27,578 nucleotides of DNA from a virus, in the IMG/VR virus record IMGVR_UViG_3300025135_000018, positions 1 through 27,578 of that record. One strand, 5' to 3'. The notes below the pieces were generated by a model that was not told the origin of the DNA, did not search any database, and worked only from the letters and a program-made list of their open reading frames with translations. The position numbers and the translations under genes are program-made. Positions 21,071 to 27,578 of the stretch are shown here, piece after piece (the first letter of the stretch is position 1; each line of letters begins with the position of its first letter).

Positions 21071-22408
21071 TTAAAAATTAATAAAAACAAAATCGTCGGT
21101 TGTCATTGCACTATTCTTCAGATGAAATATCATCCCATACGCGAGGGCATCTGCAATATCCGGGGAATGCCCCAGTATATTTATCATATCAGACTTGGAT
21201 ATGAGCTCAATTTTATTGTCCATACTTTGTCTTGGTTTGTGCTTGATAACTGATAATTGGTCGTATATTTCACTTTTATATATTTCGTCTTTTATTTTCA
21301 AGTGTCCTGTTTTAGCAAACTCGCTCAGTTTAAAATATAATTCCGTTTTAAGGTTTTTATAACCCACATCTTTTAATGCTTTTCCGCCATTATGGATTTC
21401 TTTTCCACCCGGGAAATACTCCCTTAGATAAAGACCGACACCATCCGCGTCCCAGGACACCATGTCATACCTTATTTTGAAATCAGCGCATATTTTTTTA
21501 ATGGTGTCTACAATTGTTGTCCGGTCAAGTTTATCCTTTTTTATTATTTTTAGGACGGTTTTACCGGACCATACCACAAATACACATTCGTCGCTGGTAA
21601 ATGCTATATCACACGACAGTCGCATTTGGGTATCTTCTTCGTCCAATGAATTATACTGGAATAAGTAATTTATATCCGTATAGGTGAATAAAGTCTCACT
21701 ATCATCAAATACTTCCCAGTCGCCGTGAAGAAGTCTTCTTCTTTCATTTGGGCTCAGGGTGCGTTGTAAATTCTCTAAATACTCCGGTGAAACATGTGGG
21801 TTGTCTTTCGGCAGTGCTTGAATAAACTTCTGATATGGCTTAATTGTGCCCTCCTTGTCCGGTAAATAAAACTCTCTAAATAAGAAATTTTTAGCAGGGT
21901 TACAAGTCATAAGTAGGAATGGTTTAATACCAAGCTCGGCATTTCTCCACCTACCTAATCTTGTTTGAAAAATTTCTTTTCCTTTTTCGTTAATACCGGC
22001 TGCTTCGTCAATAGCCCCAAAAGTTAAAAGAAGACCACCAAGTCGGTTATAGTTTGGGTCGCTCGGATTGTAAGCCAACTCACATAAAATAATTTTACTG
22101 TCATTAAAAAAAGTAAGCTCGCCTGCTTGACTATTATACCGGTAATGTTTTTCGGAGTCAAGCCCCCAATCACCAAGTACCTCGAAGAGTGAAACGATAG
22201 TAGTCTTTTTGAGGTCTGTTAGGTGCTCTCTGGCGACACCAATCCTAATACCTGGGTGTTGCATACACTTCATTGCCATAAGAGAACACAGGACGTATGA
22301 TTTACCGGACGAAAGTGATCCTCCGTACAGTACCTCGGTTGTTATTGTGTCATTAAAATATTCAAAAATTAAATGTTGCTTTTCGGTCGGTTTAAAATCG
22401 ATTGTCAT
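21071..22408 (-). CDS. terL: Terminase large subunit (445 aa)
   Basis: The ATPase domain has Walker A GGSLSSGKS (residues 29-37), Walker B LLTFGAIDEAAG (Asp134, Glu135) and a coupling motif TCNP (168-171). The C-terminal RNase-H-like nuclease has candidate metal ligands Asp267 (LSCDIAF), Asp320/Asp322 (SWDADGVG) and Asp417/Asp420 (SPDIADALAYG). The length is normal for the family. The enzyme cuts concatemeric DNA and drives it into the prohead through the portal. The start overlaps the KTSC gene stop by ATGA. A small-terminase-like gene lies five genes upstream, separated by regulator and orphan genes. Confidence 0.95.
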   Translation of the reverse strand: MTIDFKPTEKQHLIFEYFNDTITTEVLYGGSLSSGKSYVLCSLMAMKCMQHPGIRIGVAREHLTDLKKTTIVSLFEVLGDWGLDSEKHYRYNSQAGELTFFNDSKIILCELAYNPSDPNYNRLGGLLLTFGAIDEAAGINEKGKEIFQTRLGRWRNAELGIKPFLLMTCNPAKNFLFREFYLPDKEGTIKPYQKFIQALPKDNPHVSPEYLENLQRTLSPNERRRLLHGDWEVFDDSETLFTYTDINYLFQYNSLDEEDTQMRLSCDIAFTSDECVFVVWSGKTVLKIIKKDKLDRTTIVDTIKKICADFKIRYDMVSWDADGVGLYLREYFPGGKEIHNGGKALKDVGYKNLKTELYFKLSEFAKTGHLKIKDEIYKSEIYDQLSVIKHKPRQSMDNKIELISKSDMINILGHSPDIADALAYGMIFHLKNSAMTTDDFVFINF

Positions 22409-23268
22409 ATTTTTTCATATTTTTTACCGGTCTTTATAAGAAATTTGTGCAGGGCGGCACCCACGGACGGCGTTTTCCCTATAAACCAGGACCCGTACTG
22501 TGTCTCACCCTCTGTGATACAAGCAGCCTTTCCCTTCCAAACTCTCTCAAAAGTGTCATAATCAATACCATAATATCGATACTGTTCACCCTCATGAAAA
22601 TATATTTCCAACTCTTCCTTCTCAGTGTCATATTGTAAACCGTCAACATTGCTACTGTCAACAAATAGTCTGAACACATAAAACTTCTCTACCCTTTCTT
22701 TATTGAGGTATCTTTCGGACCAGTTGAGTGCAGGTTGCCCACCCCACGCAAGCCACATAAGTTTACCACATCCATCACCTAATTCACGTTTATCAGCATC
22801 CTGCCCCTTATGTCGTGCAAGGAACGAATACATACGTTTAACAGTGTCTAAACTTATCGGTTCACCCTTTGCGAGCTGATGCGCCCGTGTTTTGCCGACC
22901 GGTGTTCCACAAGTACCCCACCCATTCTTTTCTGCCCAGTCAATTGCCTTTTGTGCCTCCGAGGAGATACCGGACGGGTAATCTTTAATGCTTTCAAATT
23001 TATATGGGTCAAGACTTTGATACTCAAAATTTAATGTAAATTTAATGTTATTCTGTATAATTGTCAAATCATTACCTTTTCGTATCATTTTTGTGTTTGG
23101 ATAAAACTTCCACCAGTTGGCAATTATTTTTTGTAATTGTGCTTCACCGTCCACTTTATTTAGTGCCAAGTCAATAAAGACTTTATCCTCATTGAACTTC
23201 AGTTTGAACGGACATTCAAACTGTGTGGCGACATAAAATGCATTAAATTGTAATTCGAGTGTTTTCAT
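22405..23268 (-). CDS. KTSC-domain phage protein (287 aa)
   Basis: Residues about 95-190 carry a motif string I have seen in phage proteins near terminase and portal: YPSGISSEAQKAIDWAEKNG, then TVKRMYSFLARH and LMWLAWGGQPALNWSERYL. Residues about 203-278 fit a KTSC domain: VDSSNVDGLQYD, LEIYFHEGEQYRYYGIDYDT, then the extended C-terminal GSWFIGKTPSVGAALHKFL. KTSC domains are small RNA/DNA-associated modules of uncertain role. The N-terminal ~90 residues are unassigned. The gene is coupled to both neighbours by ATGA overlaps, so it is made with the packaging ATPase. Confidence 0.65.
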   Translation of the reverse strand: MKTLELQFNAFYVATQFECPFKLKFNEDKVFIDLALNKVDGEAQLQKIIANWWKFYPNTKMIRKGNDLTIIQNNIKFTLNFEYQSLDPYKFESIKDYPSGISSEAQKAIDWAEKNGWGTCGTPVGKTRAHQLAKGEPISLDTVKRMYSFLARHKGQDADKRELGDGCGKLMWLAWGGQPALNWSERYLNKERVEKFYVFRLFVDSSNVDGLQYDTEKEELEIYFHEGEQYRYYGIDYDTFERVWKGKAACITEGETQYGSWFIGKTPSVGAALHKFLIKTGKKYEKI

Positions 23269-23591
23269 ATATTATATTTATCTTTTATTCTTCTGCACAT
23301 TCTGGACCGGCAACTTGCACACGAATAGCTTGTTTCTCTGTTTTCTGTTAAAATGTTATTTGCTGTCAATAAAAAAATCTTATCATTTTTTGTCATATGT
23401 CTGACATTCTTATTAACAATTTCTTTAAGAGTTGTAAACCATTTTTGTAAGTTTTCCAACACCTGGAGCCTACTTGCCTTGCTGTGCATATACCATTCCT
23501 TTTTCTCACACACCTTATTATGCAGTGAATAAATTTCTTCGAGAGTCTCCCCTTGCTCAATATCGGCTGACCATATTATTTCCAAATCCAT
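23265..23591 (-). CDS. Small protein with C-terminal Cys cluster (108 aa)
   Basis: The body is helical and charged, and the C-terminus SCASCRSRMCRRIKDKY holds three Cys (CxxCxxxxC) and several Arg, like a half zinc knuckle for nucleic-acid contact. The start at 23591 has the leader motif 4 nt upstream. It overlaps the KTSC gene by ATGA. Position before the KTSC and terminase genes suggests a packaging accessory role. I do not recognise a family. Confidence 0.65.
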   Translation of the reverse strand: MDLEIIWSADIEQGETLEEIYSLHNKVCEKKEWYMHSKASRLQVLENLQKWFTTLKEIVNKNVRHMTKNDKIFLLTANNILTENRETSYSCASCRSRMCRRIKDKYNI

Positions 23592-23595
23592 AATT

Positions 23596-23610
23596 TAATT
23601 ATATTTTTTT
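23596..23610 (-). promoter_or_regulatory. Conserved A-rich leader motif
   Basis: On the - strand AAAAAAATATAATTA, here preceded by further A, ends 4 nt before the ATG at 23591. The other exact copies keep 5 nt. Confidence 0.45.
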
Positions 23611-23621
23611 TTAATTTTGTT

Positions 23622-23876
23622 TTATATATTTTCATCAATTAAGAAACTTATTCCACTACTTATTACTCCTATCTTAAATCCATACAGAATAAATCCAATC
23701 CAAAATGAGAGACAAAAACAGCAGCTTATAAGTTCAATAAATAGCTGTTTAGGGCGGCTGTAATCGTCAAAGTCCTCTTCTTTGATACCTACATACCTTT
23801 TTAGTAAGATAATCGGTTTGGCGCGAGTTATGAGCGTTGTAAGACCGACTACGAACATTATATCAAACATATCCAT
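23622..23876 (-). CDS. Small membrane protein, DUF1360-like (84 aa)
   Basis: There are two to three hydrophobic segments: residues 4-20 (FDIMFVVGLTTLITRAK), 46-66 (FIELISCCFCLSFWIGFILY) and about 67-80. The CCFCLSFWIGF string resembles the C-x-x-C-x-(S/G)-F-W-x-G pattern of DUF1360-type phage and bacterial membrane proteins. The function of that family is unknown. It overlaps the preceding regulator gene by 14 nt. Confidence 0.6.
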   Translation of the reverse strand: MDMFDIMFVVGLTTLITRAKPIILLKRYVGIKEEDFDDYSRPKQLFIELISCCFCLSFWIGFILYGFKIGVISSGISFLIDENI

Positions 23877-24360
23877 CTCTTAAGTAAGTTTTCATATCTT
23901 TTATCATATAGTAACACGTGGTCCGGTTAAGATTGAGAAATTTTGCAAGTTTGCCACTATTGTTGTGAGGTCCGGTAATTGCCAGGTGATATAGTCTTTT
24001 GCCAACCATATCAAGGTCATTGTATTTTTGTGATAAGTGTGCCAGTTTTTCCTCGTAATCTTCTTCTTCTTCATCCTCGTCAATAATATAGTGGTTAGGC
24101 GACAATTCGTTGTTTTTAATGACCGTTTTCTTTTGAAATCCGGTGTTTTTCCATTTCACTTGTTTATTCATCCAGTTTATGACAACCGAATCGATAAAAT
24201 TGGGGCTACCGTTTATTTTCTTTTCGGTGATATAGAGATAGCACTCGGCTAAAAGTGCCGCAGCATCTCGCTTATCCCATTGCTGTGCCGAGAGTATGTT
24301 GGTCGCCACACCTAAATAAAAATCATATTTTTCTGTGAAAAGACTGTCAATTTTTGTCAT
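23863..24360 (-). CDS. Sigma-70-like phage transcription regulator (165 aa)
   Basis: Residues about 12-75 have the helical pattern of sigma region 2 (YDFYLGVATNILSAQQWDKR, DAAALLAECYLYITEKKIN, INWMNKQVKWKNTGFQKKT). A long acidic linker follows (DEDEEEEDYEE). The C-terminus has a region-4-like helix-turn-helix (GKLAKFLNLNRTTCYYMIKD). Short sigma-like proteins of this layout occur in Bacteroidota phages and are candidates for late gene control. This makes it one possible reader of the dyad promoters, in which a palindrome replaces the host -33 element. It overlaps both neighbours. The fold is a pattern call, the target is inference. Confidence 0.6.
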   Translation of the reverse strand: MTKIDSLFTEKYDFYLGVATNILSAQQWDKRDAAALLAECYLYITEKKINGSPNFIDSVVINWMNKQVKWKNTGFQKKTVIKNNELSPNHYIIDEDEEEEDYEEKLAHLSQKYNDLDMVGKRLYHLAITGPHNNSGKLAKFLNLNRTTCYYMIKDMKTYLRDGYV

Positions 24361-24701
24361 AAATGAAGTATATTTTTTATTTTGTTCAAATTTTCAGCAC
24401 TTTCGTAAAGCTCGTCGTCAATACAATCAGCTAAAATTTTGTCAACATAAACATTTAAATCGACAATAATTGTCATTGCAATCCGGTCCCCCAGTATTTT
24501 TCGGATGTGGAAGATGTTATCGTCAATCCTCTCTATGATCATATCTATTTGCTTGTTCGTTAAAATAAGATTAGAAAGTAATTGTAAAATCACTTGTTTG
24601 GTGTGGTGATATTCTCCCGCTATGAGCGAATATTCATAATCGCTCAAATACTTTGGGGGCTTGGACGATACCTCTTTAAACTTCTCCTTTATCTCCTGCA
24701 T
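24357..24701 (-). CDS. Hypothetical helical protein (114 aa)
   Basis: An almost entirely helical protein (QVILQLLSNLILTNKQIDMI, VDLNVYVDKILADCIDDELY) with no motif I recognise. Its start lies 26 nt inside the end of the small-terminase-like gene and its stop overlaps the sigma-like gene by 4 nt, so the three form one coupled unit. A role in packaging or regulation is guessed from position only. Confidence 0.6.
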   Translation of the reverse strand: MQEIKEKFKEVSSKPPKYLSDYEYSLIAGEYHHTKQVILQLLSNLILTNKQIDMIIERIDDNIFHIRKILGDRIAMTIIVDLNVYVDKILADCIDDELYESAENLNKIKNILHL

Positions 24702-25035
24702 TTGGTTGTATATATCGAATTTGAATCGGCTCGGTCGCCGTTATGTCAATCGTATTGGCATATCCCCTATTTCTCCCCTTATATCGCAAATAAAACATTA
24801 TTGCAGCAGGATTACCGGAGTCTATCAGATTGAACAACTGGTCTTCCACATGGTCACCCTGTGTCTCGTTTATCTCGTCAACCGCTTCTTTAAAAAGTGG
24901 GTCGGTGGTATAATATTTATAGTAAGTCTGTCGTGTGATACCCACTTCCTTGCAAGAGACCACGATCAATCCCCTATGCTTTTTTAGAGCCTTTAATAGA
25001 CGTTTTTTATGGACTTCCGGTTGCTTTCTGCTCAT
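24676..25035 (-). CDS. Terminase small subunit-like DNA-binding protein (119 aa)
   Basis: The N-terminal half has a helix-turn-helix at about residues 10-45 (RLLKALKKHRGLIVVSCKEV, then GITRQTYYKYYTTDPLFKE). The segment VEDQLFNLIDSGNPAAIMFY followed by LRYKGRNRGY is the pattern found in HTH proteins of the phBC6A51 and small-terminase type (xxLxxxIxxGNxxAxxFxLKxxGxxRGY). Small terminase recognises phage DNA and recruits the large subunit. It is the first gene after the intergenic repeat region and shares an operon with terminase. Intergenic DNA at 25036-25203 upstream shows a possible - strand -7 element (TATTTTTG, 25124-25117) but nothing else I can assign. Confidence 0.7.
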   Translation of the reverse strand: MSRKQPEVHKKRLLKALKKHRGLIVVSCKEVGITRQTYYKYYTTDPLFKEAVDEINETQGDHVEDQLFNLIDSGNPAAIMFYLRYKGRNRGYANTIDITATEPIQIRYIQPNAGDKGEV

Positions 25036-25203
25036 AATGTTAATTATGTAATATTTTTTTTTGTTTTGAAATAGTATTTTTTACTTTAATTTTCAATAAT
25101 TTTTGAAAAAAAGTTTCAAAAATAGTGTTTCTGAAAATAGTAGTGAGATGTGTGAGTGTTAAAATTGTTTTCATGGGTTTGTATTATTTCTTTTTTTCTC
25201 TTA

Positions 25204-25249
25204 TTGTCGTGGTTACGACATTATGATTGGGAAAAGTAATGTACCTTTG
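25204..25249 (+). promoter_or_regulatory. Dyad plus -7 promoter of the tandem repeat module
   Basis: The dyad TTGTCGT-GGTT-ACGACA (25204-25220) is followed by 21 nt and TACCTTTG (25242-25249). Arms GTCGT/ACGAC are perfect. No TTTG is present at -33, where the right dyad arm ends instead, so an activator or phage sigma is likely needed. It points toward the 3' end of the GIY-YIG gene. Confidence 0.65.
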
Positions 25250-25254
25250 TTAAA

Positions 25255-25308
25255 AATTTCTACTATGGTAGATCAGTATCTTTGTTAAAAATTTCTACTA
25301 TAGTAGAT
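25255..25308 (+). CRISPR. Tandem Cas12a repeat-like units (two promoter-repeat monomers)
   Basis: Two copies of AATTTCTAC-N4-GTAGAT stand at 25255-25273 (loop TATG) and 25290-25308 (loop TATA). Each is the 3' part of a 32-nt monomer beginning with a -7 element: TACCTTTG at 25242 and TATCTTTG at 25277. The two monomers are separated by only CAG and differ at two positions. If Cas12a cut before the second handle, the first RNA would carry a 16-nt guide, shorter than natural type V-A spacers. The second repeat reads on into the GIY-YIG gene in antisense. There is no leader or spacer set of a normal array, and no cas gene in the window. Confidence 0.75.
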
Positions 25309-25792
25309 ATTGGGAAAGATTGGCGGATCGTTGCGAAATTATTCGTTCAACTCTTTTTTTGTTGGTCCGGATACGAAACTCATCATCGTGGTGGTACCTG
25401 TGCTTTTTTTTGCAGAGTTCCGAGCACCAATATTTCTGTCTGCCAATAAGCGGGGCATGACACTGTCTACATTCTTTTATATTATCTACAATAGTAGATG
25501 TGTGAACGTAACTCATGTCGCCGATGATTCCATTATTTTTGTTGACGAGTGTGCCGGTACCCTGATCAAGCCTGCCATAATGAAGGATCAATTCTCTCTC
25601 TTTCTCAAGGGCAGCCTGTTTGTTATCTGTGGTGAAGACTACCGTTACAGTATAAGTTGTTGTTGACACAACTTCTTTCCAGTCCCGGTGACGGTCTCGA
25701 AGAGACCATGGTCTCCTGTTTTTACCCATTCCCACATAAAAAACATGGTTGTTGTCATCTCTGGTGTGCAAGTATACATTATATTTATCCAT
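25298..25792 (-). CDS. GIY-YIG endonuclease with C-terminal zinc-binding domain (164 aa)
   Basis: Residues about 4-75 fit a GIY-YIG nuclease: NVYLHTRDD and FYVGMG stand for the GIY and YIG strands, RRPWSLRDRHRDW holds the conserved Arg, and AALEKERELILHYG holds the metal-binding Glu (E63 or E66 by eye). Residues 108-132 (CRQCH...YWCSELCKKKH) form a CxxC...CxxxC zinc site, and a basic tail follows. This layout is that of phage homing or intron-free free-standing endonucleases. Its TAG stop lies inside the + strand repeat at 25290-25308, and its linker region encodes another repeat-core hairpin (25484-25499). It lies between replication and packaging genes. Confidence 0.8.
   Translation of the reverse strand: MDKYNVYLHTRDDNNHVFYVGMGKNRRPWSLRDRHRDWKEVVSTTTYTVTVVFTTDNKQAALEKERELILHYGRLDQGTGTLVNKNNGIIGDMSYVHTSTIVDNIKECRQCHAPLIGRQKYWCSELCKKKHRYHHDDEFRIRTNKKRVERIISQRSANLSQYLL
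25484..25499 (-). repeat. Cas12a repeat core inside the GIY-YIG coding strand
   Basis: On the coding (-) strand ATCTACTATTGTAGAT has the full type V-A stem-loop TCTAC-TATT-GTAGA and the terminal T, but is preceded by CAC instead of AAT. It codes for STIVD at residues 99-103, between the nuclease and zinc-binding domains. Eleven specified stem and flank bases make a chance hit in this window unlikely but not excluded. Confidence 0.45.
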
Positions 25793-25828
25793 ACACTATA
25801 TATCATACTTCTTCCCTCCCTTTTTTTC

Positions 25829-27199
25829 TTATTGTTGTTGGCTTGATTTGGGTGTATTCTTTTTCTTTCTCAAAAGACATTTGAATCCTATATCATCAAA
25901 AAGTTCGTTTATTCTTCTCTGAACCATATCAACTTCACTCTCCTTTACCCGGAAGGCATCGTGAATCGGGAATACCGTGTAACCCTCATTGATAAGTGTT
26001 GACATAACGTAATCGATCATTATACGTGATTCATTCTTCTGTAATAGGTTGGAGAATGACTTATACCCATTGAGATGTTTGAACTCGTCTACGAACGCCA
26101 TAGTGCGTGGGAAAACCTCTCGTACATCATCGAACTCACTACGTACCTTATCGAACGCCACCCTGAACATACGTTCTTTACTTACCATGGTATAGAGTGT
26201 TCCTTTTGATGCGTGTTCAGAGAATTGCGCATCAAGCCCATCCACTATGTAATTGAATATGGCGAACTGGCTATTTGCTATATCTATTTCTATGAGTTTT
26301 TCTCCATCTATCCTGATGAACTCCAATAGTTCAGACTTCATATTGGTAAGGTTATAGTCAAACCTGTCATTGGTGTCATTCCTCCCGGTATATAAGATAT
26401 TGTTTTGTATATCAAAGACATACCTCTTGTAAATTATACGAAGATCATTAGACTTCCGGTAAAGAAAATTATGAACATTGTCAAAATAACACTTACCACC
26501 ATATAGTATGACATCAAGGTTCTGTTGTCTTGCGAATTCTAGTGCAGTTGTCACAGAGTAACGGTAATCATTGTCATCAAAAACCACATTCAAGTATTCA
26601 TCCGTGATGTCATCATTGAGAATCACATCATCCATATTGACCTGAAAAATGTTCAAAAAATCATAAACTTCCGGTACAAACTCCATTTTCTCCATCCCAG
26701 TGGTGACAAGGGTTTCAAGATTAGGGTAACAATATGTGATAAGGCAACCTGGTGTAGAATAGTTGTAATTGTAGTTGTAGGTGGTTGGAAGTTGAAAAGT
26801 GACTTCTTTTGGTTGGTGTTGTTCTTTTGGTTGTACTTCTTGTTCAGGTTTAGGGTAACATAGGGTAACATTGTAATCACCATTTATAAGTTTTCTGTTG
26901 AAACGGTAGCCCTTTGCTTTACCTTCCTTATCACCTGTGCCCACCCGGTAAGAATTGTTACACTCAATTATACCTCCCTCTATAAGGGTATTCTTTATTT
27001 CATAAACATAGTTTTTAGTACGTATTACTCGGTCAAACCATTTATGAGAGAGTTGAATATAGAGATTGAAGTCGTGTGGAGAATATAAATACTTATCAAA
27101 AAGACTGATACATACCTGTAATGCCTTATCTCTCTTTGTTTTTGATGACCAGTTCAGCCCATCTATTGCTTCTTCAATGTTTTTTAAAATTGATTTCAT
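25829..27199 (-). CDS. Replication protein with winged helix and polymerase-like palm (456 aa)
   Basis: The N-terminal ~105 residues look like the winged-helix of plasmid/phage initiators (QLSHKWFDRVIRTKNYVYEI, LIEGGIIECNNSYRVG, GKAKGYRFNR). A low-complexity linker of ~50 residues follows. The C-terminal half has motifs like family-A polymerases and T7 RNA polymerase: motif A IEIDIANSQFAIF (304-314), a helix LLQKNESRIMIDYVMS (385-400) and motif C PIHDAF (411-416). The two Asp (D305 or D307, and D414) would bind metals. A primase/polymerase role at the phage origin is likely, although no exonuclease domain is present. Iteron-like repeats lie inside the linker-coding DNA. The exact family is not identified. 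Confidence 0.6.
   Translation of the reverse strand: MKSILKNIEEAIDGLNWSSKTKRDKALQVCISLFDKYLYSPHDFNLYIQLSHKWFDRVIRTKNYVYEIKNTLIEGGIIECNNSYRVGTGDKEGKAKGYRFNRKLINGDYNVTLCYPKPEQEVQPKEQHQPKEVTFQLPTTYNYNYNYSTPGCLITYCYPNLETLVTTGMEKMEFVPEVYDFLNIFQVNMDDVILNDDITDEYLNVVFDDNDYRYSVTTALEFARQQNLDVILYGGKCYFDNVHNFLYRKSNDLRIIYKRYVFDIQNNILYTGRNDTNDRFDYNLTNMKSELLEFIRIDGEKLIEIDIANSQFAIFNYIVDGLDAQFSEHASKGTLYTMVSKERMFRVAFDKVRSEFDDVREVFPRTMAFVDEFKHLNGYKSFSNLLQKNESRIMIDYVMSTLINEGYTVFPIHDAFRVKESEVDMVQRRINELFDDIGFKCLLRKKKNTPKSSQQQ
26722..26870. repeat. Iteron-like repeats inside the replication gene
   Basis: TAGGGTAACA occurs three times: 26722-26731, 26851-26860 and 26861-26870, the last two directly in tandem. Between them TTCTTTTGGTTG occurs twice (26804, 26822), and TTGTAATTGTAGTTGTAG is a short near-repeat (26763 onward). 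All fall in the DNA for the linker between the two domains (residues ~110-160). Direct repeats within an initiator gene are typical of phage origins such as lambda ori in O. Confidence 0.5.
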
Positions 27200-27202
27200 T
27201 AT

Positions 27203-27266
27203 GTCGTGAAGTGTCGTTTTCTTGTTTTTAGAGGGTGGGGGGTAGCTACTCCCCCCTGTTCACGAC
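27203..27266. repeat. Cruciform-type nested inverted repeat before the replication gene
   Basis: Outer arms GTCGTGAA (27203-27210) and TTCACGAC (27259-27266) are perfect. An inner hairpin GGGGGGTAGCTACTCCCCCC (with one bulged T) lies between 27237 and 27256. GTCGT is repeated at 27212 and its complement lies in ACGACAC at 27263, the same half-site as the module dyads. Following the gene at 27282 on the - strand it could be a terminator, but there is no T run; an operator, attenuator or origin structure fits as well. Confidence 0.5.
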
Positions 27267-27281
27267 ACAAACCTCATAATA

Positions 27282-27575
27282 CTATATATCATAGTTCTTT
27301 TGTCCCTTTTTATATTTTCTTACTTTTATTTTTTGGGGGTCAAAAGGTGGAAAAGGTTTAACAAGATATTTAAAATCCAACCTATTGACCTTTATCCATT
27401 TCAACCATTTTTCAATATGATTTTTATCATATTTATTTTTGTCAAAAAATATATAGCCGGCGTATTGCCACTGGTGGAACTCCTCCACGGTCACTTCTCT
27501 GAAGTGACTCGTTGTTTTATATATAAAATAATATTTGGTATAAGTCGCAGGTAGGAGGGTGTGATAGTCCTCCAC
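27282..27575 (-). CDS. Hypothetical protein, possibly cut by the window edge (97 aa seen)
   Basis: The frame is open to the right edge. A GTG at 27575 could start it, but no ATG lies in the visible 5' part, so the true start may be outside. The visible protein is aromatic and basic (YTKYYFIYKTTSHFREVTVE, EKWLKWIKVNRLDFKYLVKP) with a Lys-rich C-terminus (KIKVRKYKKGQKNYD). It precedes the replication gene with the cruciform between them. I do not recognise it. Confidence 0.55.
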   Translation of the reverse strand: MEDYHTLLPATYTKYYFIYKTTSHFREVTVEEFHQWQYAGYIFFDKNKYDKNHIEKWLKWIKVNRLDFKYLVKPFPPFDPQKIKVRKYKKGQKNYDI

Positions 27576-27578
27576 CCC

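Noticed and set aside
25255-25308. A true CRISPR array
   Set aside because: Only two repeats, an interval of 16 nt, no spacer of normal length, no leader and no cas gene in the window.
25309-25358. Terminator for the tandem repeat RNA
   Set aside because: A T run at 25352-25358 exists, but the only preceding stem (CGAA/TTCG) is 4 bp, too weak to call. The 3' end of the RNA remains unknown.

Overview
The window looks like the structural, packaging and replication part of a small tailed (siphovirus-type) phage or prophage of a Bacteroidota host. The host call rests on three things. Start codons sit behind A-rich leaders and not Shine-Dalgarno sites. The promoter-like sites carry the Bacteroidota -7 element TAnnTTTG. 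Several proteins belong to types common in Bacteroidota phages (YDELDNNF-type fibre, DUF6712-like connector, PF05105-like holin). I see no tRNA, integrase, lysin or cas gene.

Layout. The left end (1-1020) carries three + strand genes: a 46-aa ribbon-helix-helix (RHH) regulator and two small orphan proteins. Everything else coding is on the - strand and reads right to left: an edge orphan, a winged-helix/palm replication protein, a GIY-YIG nuclease, a small-terminase-like protein, a sigma-like regulator, membrane and zinc-binding orphans, a KTSC protein, large terminase, a PKD-type surface protein, protease-scaffold, major capsid, tail-tube-like protein, portal, connector, holin, tail chaperones, fibre and neck proteins, two large baseplate-type proteins and the tape measure. 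Many junctions are ATGA overlaps, so the genes look like translationally coupled operons.

The unusual content is a dispersed family of short intergenic modules. Each intact copy has a 17-bp dyad (GTCGT-N4-ACGACA type), exactly 21 nt, the -7 element TACCTTTG, then TTAAA and the 19-nt hairpin AATTTCTAC-N4-GTAGAT. That hairpin is the canonical type V-A (Cas12a) CRISPR repeat, including the invariant 5' AATTTCTAC and 3' GTAGAT. There are four intact repeats (1224, 19219, and a tandem pair at 25255 and 25290), one diverged copy on the - strand (15479-15497) and several relics. All differences between intact repeats are in the hairpin loop. There are no ordinary spacers, and the only spacer-like interval in the tandem pair is 16 nt. 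The predicted transcription start falls at the 5' end of a mature Cas12a crRNA handle. The best hypothesis is a set of phage-encoded crRNA mimics (RNA anti-CRISPR type) or short-guide RNAs acting on a host Cas12a. The same dyad and promoter drive the + strand early genes (190-235), so one regulator probably controls both.

Other points: a truncated duplicate of the RHH gene next to one repeat module, iteron-like repeats inside the replication gene, a cruciform upstream of it, a 15-nt leader motif at fixed distance from five start codons, a likely nested scaffold start, and several genes too short for routine calling (46, 55, 53, 37, 23 and 22 aa). All of this comes from reading the sequence; no database search was run.
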